Positions 53,753-60,479 of a DNA stretch of 64,000 bases are shown here, in pieces (position 1 is the first letter of the stretch; each line of letters opens with the position of its first letter). The notes under the pieces are model-generated. The model was not told the origin of the DNA. It saw only the letters and a list, made by a program, of their open reading frames with translations, and did not search any database. Location: NCBI RefSeq assembly GCF_000690905.1, contig NZ_JMCL01000019.1:1-64000 (forward strand). Direction: 5' to 3'. This DNA is from Pseudomonas sp. Ant30-3 (lineage in GTDB: Bacteria; Pseudomonadota; Gammaproteobacteria; Pseudomonadales; Pseudomonadaceae). The translations under genes were made by a program, and so were the position numbers.

Positions 53753-53792
53753 GCGGGTGCCACAAGTGGGTGCCACAAGTGGGTGCAAACAA
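53753..53792. repeat. Three 13-bp tandem repeats upstream of rhlE
   Basis: Three successive units of GTGGGTGCCACAA start at about 53753, 53766 and 53779; the first and last are imperfect. They lie 25-65 bases before the rhlE start, in its 5' leader or promoter. Confidence 0.7.
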
Positions 53793-53816
53793 GTGTGCAA
53801 TGGCGCGCAGTTTACC

Positions 53817-54743
53817 CTAATTCACGCTCGATTCTGTCGGCACCACGGTAGCCGGTTTTTGCGCAGGTCGGCGCCATTGCGGCAAGCCGATCAAGACCAC
53901 GGCGCTGATGATCACCAGCATGGCCAATGCTTCCTCGATGCCGATGGTTTCGCCGACAAACACAATCCCCAGCAAAACGGCGACGGCCGGATTGACGTAG
54001 GCATAACTGGTGGCCGCCGCCGGACGCACGTTTTTCAGCAGGTACATGTAGGCGTTGAAGGCAATGATCGAACCGAAAAAGGTCAGGTAAGCCAGGGCTG
54101 CCCAGCCCTCGATCGGTGGCAGCGCCTCCATGTGTTCCCCGCTCAGCGCGCTGCCGATCAACAGCGCCACGCCGCCGACCAGCATTTCCACGGCGCTGGC
54201 CATTGCGCCCTGCGGCAATGGCAAGTGTTTGCTCCACACCGAACCGAACGCCCACGCCGCAGCGGCGAAAATCAGCAAGGCGGCGCCCAGCGGGCTCGAC
54301 TGCAGATTGGAGCCGAGGTTGAGCATGCCAATGCCGATCAGCCCGAGCGCAATCCCGGCCCATTCAAGACGGGTATTGCGCGCGCCCCAGAAATAGCCGA
54401 AGAGCAAAGTGAACAGTGGCACTGTCGCCACCGCCAGCGCCGCGACGCCCGAGGCCACGCCGGTGTGTTCAGCGACACTCACTGCACCGTTACCGCAGGT
54501 CAGCAACAAAATCCCGATGATCCCCGCTGCTTTCCACTGCGCCCACGTCGGCGCCGGAGCTCCGCGCCAGCGCAGGTAGGCGTACATCAAGGTCCCGGCG
54601 ATCACGAAGCGCACGCCGGCGAGCAACAACGGTGGCCAGTATTCCACGCCGATACGGATCACCAGGTAGGTCGAGCCCCAAATCACGTACAGCGCAAAAA
54701 AGGCAGCGATCAGCGGCAAGGGAAAGCGACGTGGGCCAGGCAT
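53817..54743 (-). CDS. EamA-family exporter (YedA-like)
   Basis: This 308-residue ten-helix transporter has two EamA repeats. ALYVIWGSTYLVIRIGVEYWPPLLLAGVRFVIAG at the start and FFGSIIAFNAYMYLLKNVRPAAATSYAYVNPAVAVLLGIVFVGE near the end are characteristic of the YedA/RhaT branch. It is divergent from an Lrp/AsnC-type regulator, a common arrangement for amino-acid exporters, so an amino acid is a plausible substrate. Confidence 0.87.
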   Translation of the reverse strand: MPGPRRFPLPLIAAFFALYVIWGSTYLVIRIGVEYWPPLLLAGVRFVIAGTLMYAYLRWRGAPAPTWAQWKAAGIIGILLLTCGNGAVSVAEHTGVASGVAALAVATVPLFTLLFGYFWGARNTRLEWAGIALGLIGIGMLNLGSNLQSSPLGAALLIFAAAAWAFGSVWSKHLPLPQGAMASAVEMLVGGVALLIGSALSGEHMEALPPIEGWAALAYLTFFGSIIAFNAYMYLLKNVRPAAATSYAYVNPAVAVLLGIVFVGETIGIEEALAMLVIISAVVLIGLPQWRRPAQKPATVVPTESSVN

Positions 54744-54817
54744 GGGGAAGCTCGCAGGCAGGACAATTGAACGACTATTCTAAAAAGGCCAACTGCGAAA
54801 AATAAGTTACAAAACCT

Positions 54818-54867
54818 GTTTATAGCGACGGTACACTTTTCAAAACATGGAGATTACCGCTATAAAC
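54818..54867. promoter_or_regulatory. Long-spaced inverted repeat between exporter and Lrp/AsnC genes
   Basis: Perfect 10-base arms GTTTATAGCG (54818-54827) and CGCTATAAAC (54858-54867) lie with centres 40 bases apart, roughly four helical turns. They sit between the divergent starts at 54743 and 54907. Lrp/AsnC proteins bind as octamers to phased, spaced sites, so this is a good candidate operator. Confidence 0.55.
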
Positions 54868-54906
54868 CGTGCTTTCGAAAGTCAGTCATTTTTCAGGAAT
54901 TCGACC

Positions 54907-55362
54907 ATGGACAAATACGACCGCATGCTCCTCGGCGCTCTGCTGGAAAACGGTCGTGCGTCCTACGCCGAACTCGCGCGCAAGGTGAACCTGTCCGCCC
55001 CGGCCGTGGCCGAACGCGTGGCGAAGCTCGAAGCGTGCGGGGTGATCACCGGGTATCAGGCGAAAGTCGACATGGCCAAGCTGGGATTGCCGATTCAATG
55101 CGTCATCGAGTTGCGCCTGAATCAGCACGGCAATCAGAAAGCCTACGACGACCTGATCAAGATTCCGCAGTTGACCGAGTGCCATCGGGTCACGGGCGAC
55201 CCTTGCGTGATCATGCAGGCAGCAGTGGGTTCGATGCCGGAGCTGGAGGCGTTGATCAACCGGATCGCCAAATTCGGCTTCAGCAAGACCTCGATTGTGT
55301 TGTCGAGCGCGATAGAGAAGCGCGTGCCGTTGGGGCAGCTGGAAGGGAACGGGAAAATTTGA
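54907..55362 (+). CDS. Lrp/AsnC-family transcriptional regulator
   Basis: This 151-residue regulator has an N-terminal helix-turn-helix (LLENGRASYAELARKVNLSAPAVAERVAKLEACGVI, about residues 11-46) and a C-terminal RAM ligand-binding domain (CHRVTGDPCVIMQAAVGSMPELEALINRI). The ATG at 54907 has AGGAAT upstream and gives the usual length; an earlier in-frame ATG (54847) would place the arm of the inverted repeat inside the coding region. It likely controls the divergent exporter and itself. Confidence 0.9.
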   Translation: MDKYDRMLLGALLENGRASYAELARKVNLSAPAVAERVAKLEACGVITGYQAKVDMAKLGLPIQCVIELRLNQHGNQKAYDDLIKIPQLTECHRVTGDPCVIMQAAVGSMPELEALINRIAKFGFSKTSIVLSSAIEKRVPLGQLEGNGKI

Positions 55363-55376
55363 ATACGGCACGCCCC

Positions 55377-55470
55377 CTGTAGGAGCCGGCTTGCTGGCGA
55401 TTGCGCTTCATCATTCAACACTGATGCCGACTGACAAACCGCCATCGCCGGCAAGCCGGCTCCTACAGGG
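55377..55470. repeat. REP doublet, GTAGGAGCCGGC class
   Basis: Facing copies TGTAGGAGCCGGCTTGCTGG and CCGGCAAGCCGGCTCCTACA are separated by about 55 bases, at the convergent junction of the Lrp and exonuclease genes. Confidence 0.85.
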
Positions 55471-55483
55471 TTTTGTGGTTTTA

Positions 55484-56095
55484 TCAGAACCCGCGATGGC
55501 GCTTGAGGTGGTCGGTGATTTTCGCTGCCGGCACCTTCTGCAGGCTCACCAGCAGATCGTGCGATAACTCGCGCAAGCCGTGCGTCTGCCGCAGTTCTTG
55601 CGCCAGATGCGCCGTCAGGTTGGCGGCCATTTCGGCATCGGCCATGGCCCGGTGAGCCTTGCCGGTGTGGGGTAACCGCGCGAAGGTCGTCAGGGTGCCG
55701 AGTTTGTGGTTCGGCGCCGCCGGCATCAGGCGACGGGCCAGCAGCAGCGAGCAGGCGAAGTTCTGCAATCGCGTGCGTTTGATTCGGCCCAACTCGAAAT
55801 CCCAGAACTTCTGGTCGAATGCGGCATTGTGCGCGAGCAACGGCGTGCAGCCGACGAATTCGTTGACCTCGTTCATCACCCGCTCGGCCGGAGGCGCGGT
55901 GCGCAGCATGGCGTTGCTGATGCCGGTGAGTTGTTCGATGAAGGCCGGTACGCGCACGCCCGCGTTCATCAGGCTCTGGTAACGCTCAACGATACGCCCC
56001 TGTTCGAGGATCACCACGGCAATTTCCGTGGCCCGGCAACTGCTGCTCGGAGAGATCCCGGTGGTTTCAAAGTCGATGACTGCTATGCGTTCCAA
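55484..56095 (-). CDS. 3'-5' exonuclease of the DnaQ/epsilon type
   Basis: This 203-residue DEDDh exonuclease has ExoI IAVIDFETTG (residues 4-13), ExoII AHNAAFDQKF and ExoIII HRAMADAE, with all acidic metal ligands and the general-base histidine. It lacks the polymerase-binding tail of true DnaQ, so it is a stand-alone repair or turnover nuclease. There is no ATG near the conserved start; TTG 56095, preceded by GGAG, fits best. It follows the NYN gene by 22 bases on the same strand, so they are cotranscribed. Confidence 0.83.
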   Translation of the reverse strand: MERIAVIDFETTGISPSSSCRATEIAVVILEQGRIVERYQSLMNAGVRVPAFIEQLTGISNAMLRTAPPAERVMNEVNEFVGCTPLLAHNAAFDQKFWDFELGRIKRTRLQNFACSLLLARRLMPAAPNHKLGTLTTFARLPHTGKAHRAMADAEMAANLTAHLAQELRQTHGLRELSHDLLVSLQKVPAAKITDHLKRHRGF

Positions 56096-56117
56096 ACCTG
56101 TTTCAACTCCGAAAAAA

Positions 56118-56597
56118 TCAATTTTTGAGCAGCAATGCGCCTTCGATCGGCACATAGCGGCTGGCAGCACGGATCAGCGAATTGGCGGTCAGCCCCGGCA
56201 CGCCGTACGCCACCGCTTGCACCCCGTGCTTGGCGATGATGCGCTCCAGCAGCATGTCGAAATCACCGTCGCCAGACGCGAGCACCACTTCGTCGACGTG
56301 GTCGGCGGCGTCCATTATATCGAGCGTGATACCCACATCCCAGTCGCCCTTGGCCGAGCCGTCGCTGCGCTGGATGTAAGGCTTGAGCTTCACGGTAAAA
56401 CCGAGATTGCGCAGGATCTGCTGAAACTGCTGCTGTTTGCTGTCGCCACGATCAATGGCGTAGGCATACGCCTCGACGATCTGCCCTTGCTTGCTGATGT
56501 CAGCCCACAACGCGGCGTAGTTGAAATGGCAACCATAGGCTTGTCGCACGGTGTAATAGAGGTTTTGCACATCGGCGAACACTGCAATTTTTTTCAC
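56118..56597 (-). CDS. NYN-domain (LabA/DUF88) predicted RNase
   Basis: This 159-residue PIN-like protein has KIAVFADVQNLYY (first acidic residue D9), GDWDVGITLDIMDAA and the VLASGDGDFDMLLERI acidic cluster, then GVPGLTANSLIRAASRYVPI. This is the set of acidic residues expected for a metal-dependent nuclease of the NYN family. RNA processing is the usual inference; no substrate is known. It is the first gene of a pair with the DnaQ-like exonuclease. Confidence 0.86.
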   Translation of the reverse strand: MKKIAVFADVQNLYYTVRQAYGCHFNYAALWADISKQGQIVEAYAYAIDRGDSKQQQFQQILRNLGFTVKLKPYIQRSDGSAKGDWDVGITLDIMDAADHVDEVVLASGDGDFDMLLERIIAKHGVQAVAYGVPGLTANSLIRAASRYVPIEGALLLKN

Positions 56598-56733
56598 CGG
56601 AGTTCCTCATTGCGCACAGACGCGCGGGCAGAATCAGGCGCCAGGCCCGAAAAGTTGCCCAGTATGCCAGCCTGAAGGAATGTTCCGCGAATAATCGGTC
56701 CGGAGCGTCGCAGCGCCCCGGACGAATGGCGCG

Positions 56734-57489
56734 TCAGACGAAGGAATCGTCGTCACCACCAAAGAACGATGAGCTGTCATCGCTGTAATCGGCGTCGGTG
56801 AACCCGCCTTGATCGGCGGCGTTGTCGGCCACCCGCTGGTCATCGCCCCAACCATTGCTGCCGTCAGCCTGGTCGTTGACCTGCGCCGGCTCTTCCTTGA
56901 TCACTTCGACCACTTCCGGCTGCTGATTGTGATGGAACAGGCTGCTGATGCCTTGCGCCAGCATCACACCACCGGCCACGCCGGCGGCGGTTTTCAAAGC
57001 GCCGCCCATGAAACCGCCGCCGGCCGTCTGCGCCGAGTTCTGGCCGTAATTTTGCGAAGGCGGTACTGCACCAAAGTTTTGCTGGGCTGGCTGACTGTTG
57101 AACGAAGGTCGACCCGGTTCACGCCAGCCGTTATTGGTCGGCGGTGCACTTTGCGTCGGCGCAGGTTGCGGATCACGCGAGCCGCCGCCAAAGATGCTCG
57201 ATAAAAAACCACCGCTGCTTGGGGCTGGCGTTTGTGCCTTGTTCGACTGCAGCTCAGCCTGCAACTGCTGAACTTGCCGGGTCAGCTGTTTATTCTGCTC
57301 ATCGAGGCTTTTGAGCGCGGCCTCTTGCACCAGCACCGTCTGGGTCATGAAATAGCCCGCCGCAGGCTGGCGAGTCATGTGTTCCTTGATCCGCGTCTCG
57401 GCCTGGGCGTCGCGCGGGGCTGAATCCGTTTCGGCCTGTTGCAGCCGGGAAAACAGTCCATCGATCAGGGTTTGTTCTTCGCTGTTCAT
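56734..57489 (-). CDS. DUF2076 family protein
   Basis: This 251-residue protein has the family N-terminus EEQTLIDGLFSRLQQAE and a predicted coiled coil (LKSLDEQNKQLTRQVQQLQAELQSNK, about residues 60-85). It continues with a long low-complexity Pro/Gly/Gln linker (about 90-165), a short hydrophobic AAGVAGGVMLAQGISSLF segment (about 168-186) and an acidic tail ending in an FFGGDDDSFV motif. It is probably membrane-peripheral. Function unknown. The ATG at 57489 has GAGGTCG upstream. Confidence 0.87.
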   Translation of the reverse strand: MNSEEQTLIDGLFSRLQQAETDSAPRDAQAETRIKEHMTRQPAAGYFMTQTVLVQEAALKSLDEQNKQLTRQVQQLQAELQSNKAQTPAPSSGGFLSSIFGGGSRDPQPAPTQSAPPTNNGWREPGRPSFNSQPAQQNFGAVPPSQNYGQNSAQTAGGGFMGGALKTAAGVAGGVMLAQGISSLFHHNQQPEVVEVIKEEPAQVNDQADGSNGWGDDQRVADNAADQGGFTDADYSDDSSSFFGGDDDSFV

Positions 57490-57666
57490 GGCGACCTCGT
57501 AGATTGCCGGGAAAATCATCGCCCTCATCCACTGTGGACAAGGTGCTCTGCAGTAATGGGGGTGATACAGAATGTTTCAATGGCCTTTACCGAACGTTTA
57601 CGTTTGCTTCGGGCAGCACATGATCGGTTACAGTGAGTCACCCAATGTGATGTGCGATACCGACTG

Positions 57667-58341
57667 ATGAATCCGTTCGACGTACTGCGTGACTCTCTGT
57701 ATTTCTTCAAGCGCAATCTGGGCCAGATCGTGCGGCTGTGCCTGCCACTGGTGATCGTTGAAGCTGTGCTGCAACAAGTGGTCGACCAGTCCACCGAGCC
57801 GGACAGCTTTCCCGGTATCAGCGTGATTGTCGGCCTGCTGGTGTACCCGCTTTACACCGCCGCGCTGATCCTCTTTCTGGATGCGCGCAGCCGCGGCGAG
57901 ACGCCGCGCAACCGCGACTTGCTGGCAATGTCCGCCGCCCTATGGCCGCGCTTCGCCCTGCTGACGGCGCTGAACACGCTGCTGATCCTGATCGGCCTCT
58001 CGCTGTATTTTCTGCCGGGCATCTGGCTGATGGTGACACTGGCGTTCGGCGAATATCTGCTGGTGCTGCGCGGCATGGCGCCACTGGCGGCGATGAAGGA
58101 AAGCCTGCGCCTGACGCGGGGCAATTTTCTGCGCATCCTGGTGTGCATTCTCTGCGTGATGGGCCCATTGTGGCTGCTCAAGGGCGCGACGCTGACGGTT
58201 TACCCGGAACCGCAGAACGCGGTTATTGCGCTTCTGATAGACAGTGCACAGAGCTTTCTGCAGTTGTTCACCAGCGTGGTGTTGTTCCGTCTGTTCATGC
58301 TGATCAGCGATGTGCCGGAAAAGATCGATCGGCCGCTTTGA
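57667..58341 (+). CDS. YciC/UPF0259-like inner-membrane protein
   Basis: A 224-residue protein with five or six transmembrane helices. It begins MNPFDVLRDSLYFFKRNLGQIVRLCLPLVIVE, the form of the YciC family, and carries the helix-loop MAPLAAMKESLRLTRGNFLRILVCIL seen in glycerophosphodiester-phosphodiesterase membrane domains. No catalytic residues. Function unknown. The ribosome site is weak. Confidence 0.8.
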   Translation: MNPFDVLRDSLYFFKRNLGQIVRLCLPLVIVEAVLQQVVDQSTEPDSFPGISVIVGLLVYPLYTAALILFLDARSRGETPRNRDLLAMSAALWPRFALLTALNTLLILIGLSLYFLPGIWLMVTLAFGEYLLVLRGMAPLAAMKESLRLTRGNFLRILVCILCVMGPLWLLKGATLTVYPEPQNAVIALLIDSAQSFLQLFTSVVLFRLFMLISDVPEKIDRPL

Positions 58342-58470
58342 CTGCCGGCTGGCGACGCCTTACGCAGCCTTCGGCAGCTGCTACAAGTGCGGTTTGACGG
58401 CTAATTGATGGGCAGGCTGTTTAGGCTCGGTTATCCTCGGTCCATCTTTTGTAACGCCATAAGCCGAGCC

Positions 58471-59550
58471 ATGACCCGTCTGCTGCGCTACACCCTCCTG
58501 GGCTTGCTGATTGCCATCAGCCTGACCGGCCTGCTGATCTACAACCTCACCTGGCGCCCGGAGGCCAGGGAAACCGCGCCGGTCAGCTGCAATGCTCAGG
58601 CGCCCACGCTGGTGGCCGGTCAGGCGTTGAAGGTGATGACGTGGAACGTGCAATACCTGGCGGGCAAACGTTATGTGTTCTGGAATGACCTGGCCGCCGG
58701 CACCGACGAAAACCCCACGCCCGCCGACATGGCCTTCAGCCTGGATGAAGTGGCGCGGGTAATCCGCGACGAGCAGCCAGACATCGTGCTGCTGCAGGAA
58801 CTCGACGACGGCGCGAAGACCAGCGGCTACCAGCATCAGCTCAAATTGCTGCAAGAGCGGGTCGCAGACCTCTATCCGTGCAGCACCTACGCCTTCGACT
58901 GGAAAGCTGAATTCGTACCTGAACCGCAGATTTTCGGCAGCGTCGGCCGCCAGTTGGCGACCCTCAGCCGCTATCGGATAGACCACGCTGAGCGCCTGCA
59001 ATTGCCAACAGCACCGGTTAATTTCATCCGCCGCCAGTTCGAGCCGAGAAATGCCCTGCTAGTCGCCTATCTGCCGTTCGGCACCGGTGGGCAGATGGCC
59101 GTGGTCAACACGCACCTTGAACGCGCCCGCCAACCGGACGATACGCTGCAGGCGCAAGTGACAGCCACGGCCAAAGTCCTCGACAAGTTCGAAAGTCGCG
59201 GTACGCCGTGGTTGATCGGGGGTGATTTCAACCTGTTGCCGCTGGGCCAGTACCGACGCCTGTCCGACGAACAACGGTCACCGTATTCCGCCGACAGCGT
59301 CCTGCATGTGCTGTGGGACAAATACCCGATGATTCCGACCAACAACGAAGCCAGCGGGGTCAATCGCGCGCAGTGGCTGACTCATTACCCTAATGACCCA
59401 GGCCTCAACGGCCCGGACCGCACGGTTGACTATCTGTTCTACAGCCCACGGATCAAGCGGGTCGAAGCGATGGTGCGGCAGGACGATACCTTGCGGATCT
59501 CCGATCATTTGCCGGTGATTGCGCGGTTTCTATTACCAACTTCCAACTAG
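58471..59550 (+). CDS. Membrane-anchored endonuclease/exonuclease/phosphatase (EEP) family protein
   Basis: A 359-residue protein with one N-terminal membrane helix (LLGLLIAISLTGLLIYNL, about residues 9-26), so the enzyme domain is probably periplasmic. EEP motifs: MTWNVQYL (Asn), VLLQELDD (metal Glu), NTHLERARQ, GGDFNLLP (Asp/Asn) and the terminal SDHLPV histidine. Members cleave phosphodiesters in nucleic acids, lipids or nucleotides. The substrate is unknown. The ATG at 58471 directly precedes the basic and hydrophobic anchor. Confidence 0.85.
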   Translation: MTRLLRYTLLGLLIAISLTGLLIYNLTWRPEARETAPVSCNAQAPTLVAGQALKVMTWNVQYLAGKRYVFWNDLAAGTDENPTPADMAFSLDEVARVIRDEQPDIVLLQELDDGAKTSGYQHQLKLLQERVADLYPCSTYAFDWKAEFVPEPQIFGSVGRQLATLSRYRIDHAERLQLPTAPVNFIRRQFEPRNALLVAYLPFGTGGQMAVVNTHLERARQPDDTLQAQVTATAKVLDKFESRGTPWLIGGDFNLLPLGQYRRLSDEQRSPYSADSVLHVLWDKYPMIPTNNEASGVNRAQWLTHYPNDPGLNGPDRTVDYLFYSPRIKRVEAMVRQDDTLRISDHLPVIARFLLPTSN

Positions 59551-59827
59551 TGGCCTGAAGCAATAAACGGGATGGTAATTCAATGCCAAGCGTGCAATGT
59601 GTGCCAGTCAGTAAAATGAAGCGCGTCAACTCGGCATCAAGCCCCAAGGTAATGAATAGTTACTGAACATAACAAACTGTCAACTATGACAGTATTTCCG
59701 CTTCGCAATCGGTAGTAAAAATCAGGTCACGCTACATTTCGCCAGAAGCTGGGCGTGTCCAAAGGGCAATTCCGCACCACGAGTCGCGCGGACGTCCAAT
59801 AACTGATTAGCTGCAAGCGGAGATTAT
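59551..59827. other. Non-coding gap before a small secreted protein gene
   Basis: About 280 bases of lower GC than the flanks. AT-rich promoter-like sequence near 59650-59700 (TAGTTACTGAACATAACAAACTG) and no gene, repeat or terminator that I can support. Confidence 0.4.
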
Positions 59828-60298
59828 ATGTCCACAAGCATTGCAAAACCCGTGTTCCCCATCCTGCTAGCCTTTGTTGCACTATTAAGCGCACATCAAA
59901 ATGCTGCGGCACAGACGGCCGTGGGAGAAAACCTGACACAACCGACGGTCGACCCCGGCGAACCGCCTGAAAATGCAAGGGTGACCCGGTATGGATGCAG
60001 TTTTGAACATCGGAATCAGTACATCACCGCGAACGTCAGCGATTGGCAAGCTGCCGGAAAATACATTGCGCGCGTCACAGACGTTCACATAACGAAGTAT
60101 CCCGATCACGCCACAGCGTCCGCGAGCCTGACCATATCGGCTACCGGTGCATCAAATCAGACTCACTCAGGCATCCCGATGGACGGAAAGTGGCACAGCT
60201 CGCCCATTTTTGTGGTCGGCACCGGCGGACCACGTCTTGAGGGCATTATGGAAAAACCTTTTGGAAACGGATGCATCTTGTCCGCAATTGGAAAGTAA
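59828..60298 (+). CDS. Secreted hypothetical protein
   Basis: A 156-residue protein with a Sec signal peptide (hydrophobic residues about 9-21, cleavage after AAA near residue 28). The mature part is about 128 residues, polar, with two cysteines (RYGCSFEH and NGCILSAIGK) that could form one disulfide. No family recognised. GGAG 5-8 bases before the ATG makes translation likely. GC is lower than that of its neighbours, suggesting a recently gained or fast-evolving gene. The 180 bases after it contain nothing I can identify. Confidence 0.7.
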   Translation: MSTSIAKPVFPILLAFVALLSAHQNAAAQTAVGENLTQPTVDPGEPPENARVTRYGCSFEHRNQYITANVSDWQAAGKYIARVTDVHITKYPDHATASASLTISATGASNQTHSGIPMDGKWHSSPIFVVGTGGPRLEGIMEKPFGNGCILSAIGK

Positions 60299-60479
60299 AA
60301 CGTTACGGTCGTCGGCCTGCCTGTTCTCGAGCAAGGGAAGAAATCTTTCTGTTCGGCGACCATGATAATCCCGTTGATAGCTGCGTCCCGATGTCGCCGG
60401 TATCACCCGAATCCAAGGAAATCCCAACTGTATGTTGCATTGTTTTCTGCCGTCACTTTGAAGTCCACCTGATAAGACG

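Noticed and set aside
53729..53800. N-terminal extension of RhlE
   Set aside because: The in-frame codons read through a tandem repeat and give sequence not found in RhlE; the ATG at 53728 matches the conserved start.
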